64,000 nt of DNA. Source: Flavobacteriaceae bacterium. Lineage in GTDB: Bacteria > Bacteroidota > Bacteroidia > Flavobacteriales > Flavobacteriaceae. Shown here one piece after another: positions 48,834 through 57,889 of the stretch. The position numbers and the translations under genes were made by a program. Location of the stretch: the NCBI GenBank assembly GCA_013043685.1, contig JABDNT010000016.1:62001-126000 (forward strand), given 5' to 3'. Within the stretch, counting starts at the first letter, position 1; each line of letters opens with the position of its first letter. The notes under the pieces were generated by a model. That model saw only the letters and a program-made list of their open reading frames with translations. It was not told the origin of the DNA and did no database searches.

Positions 48834-48998
48834 TGACACGCATATATATACTCGCCAGAATCTTCCGTGAGAAACGACTTGAAGAATCACCTCATTATTT
48901 CATTCTTTGTTTTACTAGAATTTAAAGGAGAAGTGGTTTAAGTAGACTAGTAAATTTGTTTCCCCCGAATTATATCCTGACCAAAATCATTTAAATAT

Positions 48999-49041
48999 TA
49001 AAGATAGACCTATTAAAAAGTGAGGGAAATGACATATATCA
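48999..49041 (-). promoter_or_regulatory. TGATATATGTCA - 23 nt - TATCTTTA (drives kinase/REC-CRP operon 48890->46592)
   Basis: Palindrome 49030-49041; -7 box 48999-49006 minus strand. Confidence 0.87.
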
Positions 49042-49274
49042 TATTATGCTGTTGCACCACATGCGCTGCTGTAACAGTGAGATACCTCGGAAGAAACATT
49101 TGCAGTGGGACAAGGGAGACCGATGAAGAGTCTTTGCAGTAAGTTTCGATTTAAGAATAATAGTTGAATATGAGAATTAATTCATACGGGCATGACCTCT
49201 AGTTTGTGTGACCATACCCCTTTTTTACTGCACCGAAAAGGCGTTTATAAATCCTTCCTTCGAAATTGCGATCA

Positions 49275-49317
49275 TGACTCCTGTCATCGTTTTGAGCCGG
49301 TTTCCTTATTACATTTG
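49275..49317 (+). promoter_or_regulatory. TGACTCCTGTCA - 23 nt - TACATTTG (drives P-type ATPase)
   Basis: Palindrome 49275-49286; perfect -7 box 49310-49317. Confidence 0.9.
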
Positions 49318-49355
49318 AATGGCATTAGACTGTTTAAAATGGTAAAGTTTCGGGA

Positions 49356-52010
49356 ATGATCCAAAGCCCACACAGTATAACAATCAAAGAGGTTACGGCA
49401 AAACTTGCATGCGACGCAGATCGGGGTTTGTCTTCAAGTGAAATTAAAAATCGCAGAAGAAAATATGGCAGGAACATTTTAAAAAGTACATCGACCAGAT
49501 CCACCTGGTCTATCCTTTTAGATCAATTCCTGGACCCTATTATCTATGTCCTTGGCATCGCCATGATATTAGGTTTTGCTTTTGAAGAATGGTTGGAAGG
49601 ATTCGCTGTCCTGGCGGTGATACTCATAACAGTATCGATCGGGTTTTTTATGGAATTGCAGGCTGTTCGCTCGATAGAATCACTACGCAAGCTGGCACAG
49701 ATCAGTATCAATGTACTTCGAAATGGGAAGATATTTAAAATAAAATCACCTTTTATTGTTCCCGGAGATATAATACTGCTGGCGCCGGGGGATGTGATCC
49801 CGGCAGATGCGCGTCTGATTTGGCATCAGAGTTTAGGTGTTAAGGAAGCCATGCTAACAGGAGAAAGCGACCAGGTTGAAAAAGATACAAAAGTGTTACC
49901 AATAGATACTCCTTTGGCGGAACAAACCAACATGGTATTTAAAGGTACCATCGTTCTTCGGGGTAACGCGAAAGCCATTGTTTCAGCCACAGGTAATGAA
50001 ACACAAGTTGGACAGATCAGTAGCCTAACCCGGGAAGCCGAAAAATCCAGAAACCCTCTTGAAAAACGACTAAATTCCTTAAGCAGGTGGCTTATTGGTT
50101 TAACACTGATATTAGCAGCCATAATCGTTATAAGTGGTTACATTCAGGGAAAAGACCTTTCGTTGATGATTAAAACCGGTATTGCACTGGCTATCGCTAC
50201 AATTCCGGAAGGACTACCCATAGTGGCAACTATTGCCTTGGCCCGGGGTATGATCAAGCTTTCTAAACAAAAAGTGATCATTAAGAAACTGGAAGCAGTA
50301 CAGACCTTAGGTGAAACTACCGTGATCTGTACCGATAAAACAGGTACTCTTACCGAGAATAAGATGTCGGTTCACGAGCTGTTGCTTGACAACCATAGAA
50401 TTAAATACGAAGATTTAATGGATGCCTCTTTCGCAAAACAGCTCGAAAAGAACAGGGCATTCACGAAATTAATGGAGGCTGGCATTTTGTGCAATAATGT
50501 ACAACCTGATGTTACCGGTCTGAATGGAGATTCCTTGGAAATTGCATTGATTGAATTTGCACAAATGTCTGATGTTGATATTGCAATGCTTCGAAAGCAA
50601 TACATGGAGTTAGAAGAAATCCCCTTTGACGCCGAACGGAAAATGATGGTGACCTTAAACCAACATGAAAATGAATATGCAGTTTATGCGAAAGGAGCGG
50701 CAGAGAGCATCCTCGATGTATGTGATTATATTATCGCCAAGGAAGGGAATGTAAAATCCTTAATGGACAAACAAAAGTGGCTGGACCTGGCAGATGAAGT
50801 CGCGTCGGAAGGTTTACGGGTCCTGGCGTTCGCCTTTAAGGACCTGGAGAAGAGGCCAGCAACGGATGAATTTACCGATAAGCTTATTTTTACCGGGCTT
50901 ATCGGATTTCTCGATCCACCAAGAAAAGATGTTAAGCAAGCTATTCAAACGTATAGAGATGCCGGGATTAAAGTGGTTATGATCACAGGTGATCATCCTA
51001 GAACAGCCCGAAAGATTGCGGAAGAAATAGGATTGCTCACTTCAGGTGATCCCGCGGAAAAGGTGATCCATGGTCAGACGATCCTTGACTTAGAATCCAC
51101 TATACCGGAAAATAATGCGTCTATTTTGAATGCGTCTGTCTTTGCACGGATGATTCCGAAACAGAAGTTAGATCTGGTGAAGTTTTATCAGAATCACAAT
51201 GCAGTGGTTGGTATGATCGGTGATGGGGTGAATGACGCTCCTGCGTTGAAAAGGGCCGACATAGGAATCGCGACAGGTATCCGCGGTACAGAAGCAGCGA
51301 AGGAAGTAGCCGATGTCATCCTATTGGACGATCAGTTTACTTCTACCGAATTAGCAATTCGACAAGGAAGGAATATTTTTGGGAATATTCGACAATTTGT
51401 AGTGTATCTGCTGTCCTGTAACCTGGCCGAGATCATTGCGGTAACCGTTGCCTCCTTGTCGAACCTGCCATTACCCTTGCTCCCATTGCAGATCTTATTC
51501 CTAAACCTGGTGACCGATGTATTCCCTGCTTTAGCGCTGGGAATGGGCAAAGGGAATACAGACATCATGAAATTACCCCCTCGGGATCCGGATGAACCCA
51601 TTATGACGGTCAATCATTGGATAATCACTTTCGTATATGGAATTGGAATTACAGCCTCAGTAATGGCGATAACAATATATGCTCACTATCAATTAAGGTT
51701 ACCCTCTGAAGTTGTGAATAATATGGCTTTCTATACACTTATCCTGGCTCAACTCCTCAATGTGTTTAATATACCTGGTCGCGACAGGTCATTCTTCAAA
51801 AATGAAGTCACACAAAATCTATGGATCTGGGCTGCTTTGCTACTCTCCGCAGGAATAATGTTTATTGCCTATACCATACCTCTGACGAATAGAGTATTAT
51901 CATTGGTTGACCTTTCAACAGATCAATTCCTCTTAATAGGTTTGTTTGGCCTGGGTTCCCTGGTATTAATACAAATTATGAAGCGATTAATTGTAATCAC
52001 GAAAAAATGA
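49356..52010 (+). CDS. P-type cation-transporting ATPase (Ca2+/P2-like)
   Basis: AMLTGESDQVEKD; IPEGLPIVATIALARG; CTDKTGTLTENKM; MIGDGVNDAPALKRADIGIA; cation ATPase C-term. Confidence 0.95.
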   Translation: MIQSPHSITIKEVTAKLACDADRGLSSSEIKNRRRKYGRNILKSTSTRSTWSILLDQFLDPIIYVLGIAMILGFAFEEWLEGFAVLAVILITVSIGFFMELQAVRSIESLRKLAQISINVLRNGKIFKIKSPFIVPGDIILLAPGDVIPADARLIWHQSLGVKEAMLTGESDQVEKDTKVLPIDTPLAEQTNMVFKGTIVLRGNAKAIVSATGNETQVGQISSLTREAEKSRNPLEKRLNSLSRWLIGLTLILAAIIVISGYIQGKDLSLMIKTGIALAIATIPEGLPIVATIALARGMIKLSKQKVIIKKLEAVQTLGETTVICTDKTGTLTENKMSVHELLLDNHRIKYEDLMDASFAKQLEKNRAFTKLMEAGILCNNVQPDVTGLNGDSLEIALIEFAQMSDVDIAMLRKQYMELEEIPFDAERKMMVTLNQHENEYAVYAKGAAESILDVCDYIIAKEGNVKSLMDKQKWLDLADEVASEGLRVLAFAFKDLEKRPATDEFTDKLIFTGLIGFLDPPRKDVKQAIQTYRDAGIKVVMITGDHPRTARKIAEEIGLLTSGDPAEKVIHGQTILDLESTIPENNASILNASVFARMIPKQKLDLVKFYQNHNAVVGMIGDGVNDAPALKRADIGIATGIRGTEAAKEVADVILLDDQFTSTELAIRQGRNIFGNIRQFVVYLLSCNLAEIIAVTVASLSNLPLPLLPLQILFLNLVTDVFPALALGMGKGNTDIMKLPPRDPDEPIMTVNHWIITFVYGIGITASVMAITIYAHYQLRLPSEVVNNMAFYTLILAQLLNVFNIPGRDRSFFKNEVTQNLWIWAALLLSAGIMFIAYTIPLTNRVLSLVDLSTDQFLLIGLFGLGSLVLIQIMKRLIVITKK

Positions 52011-52163
52011 TACCAGGATTATCAATGCTAGGTCGAAGAAACTAATTTTTTAATACCCGAGGTCCTGTTTTTGGTTAAGACAATAGGACACCCGAAAGCC
52101 TGTGAACAACTTCTCATATGATCAGGAAAATGCACAGATTCTTCACTATTAGCTATCTCTCGA

Positions 52164-52820
52164 TTATTTGAATGAATCCAGGCGGATTAACTTCCACTTC
52201 TTATCATTCGTATGAAAAGCCACCATATCGGGTGAAAATATATAAGACTTAATAGCCGGTGGTTGTTTCTTCGTTTCCACGGACATTACGAGGTTGACAG
52301 GACCCTTTAAGTAAGCTTTCACACTTCCTTCCGGGTCAATGACTTGTTCCGCATAGCTATAAGAGATCACATCCTTTCCAAGGATTTCATTTCTTCCAAT
52401 AATCTCTTTAGTTACCTTAAGAACAATAGCGTAGCCATTATCAAAAACACGGGCATTTATGAATTCAGGAGCTATAACTGTTTTTCCTGTTTTGTCCATA
52501 TAGCCATAATACTTAAAACCATCCTTCATTTTGAAAATAAGGCATCTGTCTTCAGTAAATCGAGGATATTTCGTAGGTTCTTTTCGTACATATCCTTTCT
52601 TTGTTTCCGTCGCTATGGCTTTCGACCAAACCAAATTATCTCTGAAATCGATTACAATATCTCCCTTGGTATTGACAAAAGCCCATTGATCACCTTTTTT
52701 TACGGCTGCAAGTTCTTCGTGGAACGGAGTGATATAATCAATTCCTTCCAACACCTGAGTAGCACCTGAAAATGGCACGAGCATTAGGGTTACTAATATT
52801 ACTATATAATATCTCATCAC
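52164..52820 (-). CDS. WG-repeat-containing secreted protein
   Basis: Signal peptide; KKGDQWAFVNTKGDIVIDF; YYGYMDKTGKTVIAPEF. Confidence 0.82.
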   Translation of the reverse strand: MMRYYIVILVTLMLVPFSGATQVLEGIDYITPFHEELAAVKKGDQWAFVNTKGDIVIDFRDNLVWSKAIATETKKGYVRKEPTKYPRFTEDRCLIFKMKDGFKYYGYMDKTGKTVIAPEFINARVFDNGYAIVLKVTKEIIGRNEILGKDVISYSYAEQVIDPEGSVKAYLKGPVNLVMSVETKKQPPAIKSYIFSPDMVAFHTNDKKWKLIRLDSFK

Positions 52821-52845
52821 ATTTATATTTTATGAACTGAAAAAA

Positions 52846-52888
52846 ATAATCTACAATTCAAAAAAGATATCTGCAATGATCTGAATCA
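52846..52888 (-). promoter_or_regulatory. TGATTCAGATCA - 23 nt - TAGATTAT (drives 52164)
   Basis: Palindrome 52877-52888; -7-like box 52846-52853 minus strand. Confidence 0.75.
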
Positions 52889-53011
52889 GGCTAATTGTAA
52901 GTTGCGCCTATAAGTTTCAGTGTACCGCGCGATGTGCAGGTAATTGGAGGGCTTTCGCATATCCAATTCCAAATATCGTTTACTGTATAAGCTTTTACGG
53001 TGAGTCCTTCA

Positions 53012-53284
53012 TCAGTAGGCAATGTCGAAGCTTTTGAAGGATTTTGATGCAGATTCTTCAATCTCAACATTCGTTACCACCGCGTGTTGAGGACCGATTT
53101 TACACCATTCTATTAGTTTCTTAAGTGGCGTATCCGGCCCCTCAGCCTCTATATAAACACTTCCGTCTTCCACATTCTTCACAAATCCGGTAATACCCAG
53201 GGTGATGGCTTTTTCCTGAGTGCTTTTTCGATACCAGACTCCCTGAACCTTGCCATATACTCTCAGATTTATGTGTTTTATCAT
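53012..53284 (-). CDS. acyP: Acylphosphatase
   Basis: RVYGKVQGVWYRKSTQEKAITLGITGFVKNVEDGSVYIEAEG. Confidence 0.94.
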   Translation of the reverse strand: MIKHINLRVYGKVQGVWYRKSTQEKAITLGITGFVKNVEDGSVYIEAEGPDTPLKKLIEWCKIGPQHAVVTNVEIEESASKSFKSFDIAY

Positions 53285-53365
53285 AACAGTGGATTGTTGA
53301 TGATCGAATAAAGTAAATTCCTAACTGTTTTGGCAATTTATGAAATAACCAAATCTGGTGTTAAC

Positions 53366-53408
53366 TGACACTAGTCATTTTTTACAAATTCAATTTGCTC
53401 TAACTTAT
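53366..53408 (+). promoter_or_regulatory. TGACACTAGTCA - 23 nt - TAACTTAT (drives methyltransferase-archease-rtcB)
   Basis: Palindrome 53366-53377; -7-like box 53401-53408. Confidence 0.8.
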
Positions 53409-53472
53409 AAAGTTGGCTTTACTACATATAAAATGAAGTGAAGCACTATATAAAACCTAATAAGATTGAATT

Positions 53473-54111
53473 ATGTATCGTACTGAAGTATTTAATAAAA
53501 ATGTAGAGGTATACGAGGCATGGTACGACAAGTATCATGAGGTTTATATGTCTGAACTCGCAGCCCTCAGGGAACAAATTTCAAAACTTCCTGAAAATAT
53601 CAGAGGTATTGAAATAGGATTAGGCACCGGAAGATTTTCCGAGCCACTTGGAATTAAGGAAGGTATAGAGCCTTCAGAAGAGATGGCAAGAAAAGCAGTG
53701 AAACGCGGCATAGAAATAATGGAAGGGGTTGCAGAAAGACTGCCGTATGGTGATATGCAGTTTGATTTTGTGCTTTTTGTTACGATCTGTCACCTGAATA
53801 ATATCAGGCTTGCCATAAAAGAAGCGCATCGTGTATTGAAACCCGGAGGTGCCATTATTATTGGTTTTCTCGATAAGGACCAATCGATTGCTCAACAATA
53901 CATGGAAAAACGGGATCGTAGTACTTTCTTCAGGAATGCTACATTCTACACCGTGGATAGGATTAGAAAATTACTCGAAGAGAATAAGTTCAAAAACTTG
54001 GAATTCAATCAGACCCTGTTTGGAGCATTGGATGAGATTAGTACTATTCAAATACCAGAATTCGGGTATGGTAACGGTTCCTTTGTGGTAGTAAAAGCTG
54101 TGAAGAAATAA
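53473..54111 (+). CDS. Class I SAM-dependent methyltransferase
   Basis: GIEIGLGTGRFSEPLG; FDFVLFVTICHL; EAHRVLKPGGAIIIGF. Confidence 0.9.
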   Translation: MYRTEVFNKNVEVYEAWYDKYHEVYMSELAALREQISKLPENIRGIEIGLGTGRFSEPLGIKEGIEPSEEMARKAVKRGIEIMEGVAERLPYGDMQFDFVLFVTICHLNNIRLAIKEAHRVLKPGGAIIIGFLDKDQSIAQQYMEKRDRSTFFRNATFYTVDRIRKLLEENKFKNLEFNQTLFGALDEISTIQIPEFGYGNGSFVVVKAVKK

Positions 54112-54120
54112 ACCATTATT

Positions 54121-54534
54121 ATGAATATTGAATATCTCCCTCATACGGCAGATATCCGAATGAAAATTCAGGGGTCTTCTATGGAGGAACTGTTCATTCA
54201 CGGAATACAGGGAATGAACAACATTCTGAAACAGGGTTTTTGTGACCCGGCCCATCAATATTTACATAAAACCTCGGTAGAAACTGCATCGTCCGGATAT
54301 ACAAATCTTTTAATCGATTTCTTATCCGATGTATTGTCATACACCTACACCGAAAATGTCATGTTCTGCCAAATTGAATTCATACGTTTCACAGAGAATC
54401 TGGTTGAGGCTCAAATGCTGGGTGCCCCGATAGAATCTTTCGATGAAGAAATAAAAGCGGTTACCTACCACGAAGCCAACATTAAAAAAAACACAAAAGG
54501 AAATTGGGAAACCATTGTAGTATTTGATATATAA
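54121..54534 (+). CDS. Archease
   Basis: EYLPHTADIRMKIQGSSMEELF; LLIDFLSDVLSYTYTE; IKAVTYHEANIKK. Confidence 0.92.
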   Translation: MNIEYLPHTADIRMKIQGSSMEELFIHGIQGMNNILKQGFCDPAHQYLHKTSVETASSGYTNLLIDFLSDVLSYTYTENVMFCQIEFIRFTENLVEAQMLGAPIESFDEEIKAVTYHEANIKKNTKGNWETIVVFDI

Positions 54535-55983
54535 ATGAAAAAAGTTGATAAACATCATATCCGGAAATTAGAAAATTATCTATGGGAAATTCCCAGGTCG
54601 TTCAGAGATGATATGCGGGTTCCTGCCAGGGCGCTGGCCCTCGAAAGTATGTTGGATGATATTCTTAAGGACCGCTCTCTCAACCAATTGGTTAATGTTG
54701 CCACCCTGCCCGGGATCCAGGAAGCATCTTTGGTAATGCCTGATGTTCACGAAGGATATGGATTCCCTATTGGGGGTGTTGCCGCTACTCAATATCCGGA
54801 TGGTGTAATCTCGCCGGGAGGAATAGGATACGATATAAACTGCGGTGTGAGGCTTCTCACTTCTCAATTGAAGATCGATGATGTAAGGCATAGAATGGAA
54901 GACTTGTCTAAAGAGATGTACGCGCAAATACCTTCAGGAATGGGAAAAGGTGGGCAAATAAAACTAACAATCGATGAGATTGATAAAGTGCTGATATATG
55001 GTGCCGAGTGGGCTGTTTCACATGGATATGGTTTTAAGGAAGATTTGCCGTACATAGAAAGTCATGGAAAACTGGAAGCAGCAGATCCAGCCTATGTATC
55101 GGAAATGGCTAAGAAAAGAGGTTCAGATCAACTGGGAACCATCGGATCGGGGAATCATTTTGTAGAAGTAGATTATGTGGACGAGATCTACGACAAAGAT
55201 ATATCGAAAGCTTATAATTTATTCCCGGGGCAGCTAGTGGTATTAATTCATACGGGTTCCAGGGGTCTGGGCCATCAGGTTGCCACCGATTACATACGTA
55301 AGATGGTACGGGCCATGCCAAAGTATGGAATAGAACTCCCTGATAAGGAATTAGCCTGTGTCCCTCTAAACTCCGAAGAAGGACAGCAATACTTCAAAGC
55401 CATGTGTGCCGCTGCCAACTACGCCTGGTGCAACAGGGAAGTAATTTCCTGGGAGGTGAGAAATGCGTGGAAGAACATTTTTGGAGAACAGGCTGAACCT
55501 CTGAAATTATTATATGACGTTGCCCACAATATTGCTAAAATAGAAGACCATTTAATAGATGGGGAACTAAAAAAAGTAATTGTACATCGCAAAGGAGCCA
55601 CAAGGTCCTTCGGACCCGGATTCGAAGAGCTGCCTTCTGAATATATCGATGCCGGACAACCCGTTATTATTCCCGGAAGCATGGGTACCTGTTCATACAT
55701 ATTGGCGGGTGCTTCTGCAGAGAACATCACCTTCGGGTCCTGCTGCCATGGTGCGGGAAGAAGATTATCCAGAACTGCTGCGAAGAAGCAAGTTTACGCT
55801 CCTGGTTTAAAGGAGGAACTGAGGGACAGAGGAATATTTGTTCAAGCCGGCTCCTTTAAAGGTATTGCAGAGGAAGCTCCAATCGCATACAAAGATGTAA
55901 ACGTAGTGGTAGAAACGATTGACACATCCGGAGTAGCCAAAAAAGTAGCAAAACTGAGGCCAGTAGCGGTGGTTAAAGGATAG
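54535..55983 (+). CDS. rtcB: RNA-splicing ligase RtcB
   Basis: PDVHEGYGFPIGGVAA; GIGYDINCGVRLL; GSGNHFVEVDYV; HTGSRGLGHQVA; HRKGATRSFGPG; CCHGAGRRLSR. Confidence 0.97.
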   Translation: MKKVDKHHIRKLENYLWEIPRSFRDDMRVPARALALESMLDDILKDRSLNQLVNVATLPGIQEASLVMPDVHEGYGFPIGGVAATQYPDGVISPGGIGYDINCGVRLLTSQLKIDDVRHRMEDLSKEMYAQIPSGMGKGGQIKLTIDEIDKVLIYGAEWAVSHGYGFKEDLPYIESHGKLEAADPAYVSEMAKKRGSDQLGTIGSGNHFVEVDYVDEIYDKDISKAYNLFPGQLVVLIHTGSRGLGHQVATDYIRKMVRAMPKYGIELPDKELACVPLNSEEGQQYFKAMCAAANYAWCNREVISWEVRNAWKNIFGEQAEPLKLLYDVAHNIAKIEDHLIDGELKKVIVHRKGATRSFGPGFEELPSEYIDAGQPVIIPGSMGTCSYILAGASAENITFGSCCHGAGRRLSRTAAKKQVYAPGLKEELRDRGIFVQAGSFKGIAEEAPIAYKDVNVVVETIDTSGVAKKVAKLRPVAVVKG

Positions 55984-56605
55984 CCTGGTTACATTCTTCT
56001 AAAATCCTTATTGCATTTTCATCCGTAACAGGATAAAATTCCTCATAAAACTGTCCTACGGCCCTGAAATTAAGAGGTGTTTCAAGGCATATCACCTCAT
56101 CTAAGTAAGGAGAATTATTAAGATTCTCAATTGCGGTTGGCGGCGCCACGGGAATAGCCACTATTATTCCGGAGGGCTCTTTGCTATATACCAGTTCAAT
56201 GGTGGCAAGGATTGTATTTCCTGTTGCGATCCCGTCATCAACAATAATTACAGTTTTACCCTTCAGGTCCTGTGGACGCGAATTCTCGTAATATTGCTCA
56301 CTCCGTTTTGCCAATACGTTCCGAATTCTAATTGTTTCTTCCTCAATATAAGCATCAGAAACCTCCATAGCATTACTGAGAATCCTGCTATCCATGCTTA
56401 CAGCACCAATGGCATATTCCTTATTAAACGGATGGCCAATCTTTTTTGTTAGAACCACATCAAGGGGAGCGTTTAAGGCTTCGGCTACAATGGCTCCTAA
56501 GGGCAACCCACCACGGGGAATAGCAAGGACCACGCAGTTGCGATCTTTGAAATTCATCAGTTCTTCGGCAAGCCGTAAGCCTGCATCAGTTCTACTTTTA
56601 AACAA
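55973..56605 (-). CDS. Phosphoribosyltransferase (type I PRTase)
   Basis: VVLAIPRGGLPLGAIVAEAL; VIIVDDGIATGNTILATIELV. Confidence 0.92.
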   Translation of the reverse strand: MFKSRTDAGLRLAEELMNFKDRNCVVLAIPRGGLPLGAIVAEALNAPLDVVLTKKIGHPFNKEYAIGAVSMDSRILSNAMEVSDAYIEEETIRIRNVLAKRSEQYYENSRPQDLKGKTVIIVDDGIATGNTILATIELVYSKEPSGIIVAIPVAPPTAIENLNNSPYLDEVICLETPLNFRAVGQFYEEFYPVTDENAIRILEECNQAIL

Positions 56606-56618
56606 TTTTCTTAGTTTT

Positions 56619-57263
56619 TTACGTTAACTTTTCATTAAACCAGTTAGCCGATATTTTAGCCACCTGTTCAAGTGCGCCCGGTTCTGCAAAAAGATGAGAA
56701 GCTCCGGGAATGATCTCCAGTTTGGCATCACATTGCATTTGTTGGAAAGCTTTCTTATTGAATTTAATAACCAATTCATCATTTCCGCCTACAATCAGCA
56801 AGGTGGATGCAGTCACTTTATCTACTTCTTTCATGGCTAAGTCGGGACGGCCTCCCCTCGAAACGACAACGCTGACTTCATCTTTGAAAAACGCTGCTGC
56901 ACGTAGGGCTGATGCTGCACCTATACTGGCGCCAAAATAACCTATCGGTAATGTATTGGTTTCAGGTAGTTCTTTTATCCATTTCGTAGCCCCAATGAGT
57001 CTTCGGGTAAGTAAATCTATATCAAATCGCATGTGATTAATACGTTCTTCTTCTTCGGTTAGCAGGTCGAATAAAAGTGTAGCCAAGCCATTTCCTTGTA
57101 AAACTTCGGCGACATAATTATTCCTTGGGCTTAAGCGGCTACTTCCACTACCGTGAGAAAACAGTACTATTCCAGCAGGATTTTCAGGAATTATGAGATC
57201 TCCTTTCAAGTTGATATCACCCAATTTAATAGTTACAGCTTGTCTTATTTCTTGTGCGATCAT
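56619..57263 (-). CDS. Alpha/beta hydrolase, dienelactone-hydrolase-like
   Basis: GIVLFSHGSGSSRLSPRNNYVA; IGYFGASIGAASALRAA nucleophile elbow; GASHLFAEPGALEQVA. Confidence 0.88.
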   Translation of the reverse strand: MIAQEIRQAVTIKLGDINLKGDLIIPENPAGIVLFSHGSGSSRLSPRNNYVAEVLQGNGLATLLFDLLTEEEERINHMRFDIDLLTRRLIGATKWIKELPETNTLPIGYFGASIGAASALRAAAFFKDEVSVVVSRGGRPDLAMKEVDKVTASTLLIVGGNDELVIKFNKKAFQQMQCDAKLEIIPGASHLFAEPGALEQVAKISANWFNEKLT

Positions 57264-57305
57264 AGTAGTAATTTTTTATGGTTACATATAATTGAAAAAG
57301 GGCAG

Positions 57306-57348
57306 ATAAAGTACTTACCATCCCCATTCTAGACAATGATTTGGGTCA
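57306..57348 (-). promoter_or_regulatory. TGACCCAAATCA - 23 nt - TACTTTAT (drives hydrolase-PRTase operon)
   Basis: Palindrome 57337-57348; -7-like box 57306-57313 minus strand. Confidence 0.78.
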
Positions 57349-57388
57349 GGACCTTGAAGAAATTTTTCAACTTTTCTTTGAAAGATAG

Positions 57389-57529
57389 GGCCGGTGCTCA
57401 ATGAAAGTCAGAAAGCAAAGCTTCCTGTTACTTTTTTATTCCCACAGGATTACTGGCGTGATCCTGAAGTGGGGTCGGTGCTCAATGATAGTCGGAAAGC
57501 TGCGCTTTCGCCTCCTTTTTTATTCCCAC
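57389..57529. repeat. Two degenerate ~57-bp direct repeats (57389-57445; 57473-57529)
   Basis: GGYCGGTGCTCAATGAWAGTCRGAAAGC...CTTTTTTATTCCCAC in both. Confidence 0.88.
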
Positions 57530-57567
57530 TTCGAAACTTAAGCAAGCTTAGTTTCTCGTGGAAATAA

Positions 57568-57597
57568 AAAAGTCGGACACATTACGTGTCCGACTTT
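57568..57597 (-). terminator. Hairpin AAAGTCGGACAC-gtaat-GTGTCCGACTTT downstream of tRNA-Pro(UGG)
   Basis: Inverted repeat followed by T-run on minus strand. Confidence 0.85.
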
Positions 57598-57603
57598 CAT
57601 TGG

Positions 57604-57678
57604 TCGGGGTGGCAGGATTCGAACCTGCGACCTCCTGCTCCCAAAGCAGGCGCGATAACCGGGCTACGCTACACCCCG
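57604..57678 (-). tRNA. tRNA-Pro(UGG)
   Basis: Acceptor CGGGGTG/CACCCCG; anticodon loop TTTGGGA (TGG); T-arm GCAGGTTCGAATCCTGC. Confidence 0.94.
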
Positions 57679-57762
57679 TTGTAATAGTTTTCACTATTAC
57701 AATTAATACTTTCAATGCCTTGTTCCATAAATGACTACTTCTAAAAGTAGCCCGGGAACCGG

Positions 57763-57814
57763 GCGGAGTTTATCCTGAGCGACGCCTTGGCGGAGTCGAA
57801 GGGCTACACCCCGA
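57763..57814. repeat. Element CGGAGTTTATCCTGAGCGACGCCTTGGCGGAGTCGAAGG joined to a tRNA 5'-end-like fragment GGGCTACACCCCGA
   Basis: Imperfect palindrome CCTGAGCG/CGGAGTCGAAGG; 57801-57814 resembles the rc of the tRNA-Pro 5' end. Confidence 0.6.
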
Positions 57815-57889
57815 AAATTGGATTGCAAATATATTTCTTTTATTTATTTTTCAAACCTTTTTTAGTACCTTTTCAAAAAGAAAATCCAT

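Noticed and set aside
48978-48989. Additional TGA-N6-TCA site counted as a regulon promoter
   Set aside because: No TANNTTTR box 23 nt away on either strand; kept only as a possible operator near the predicted TSS.
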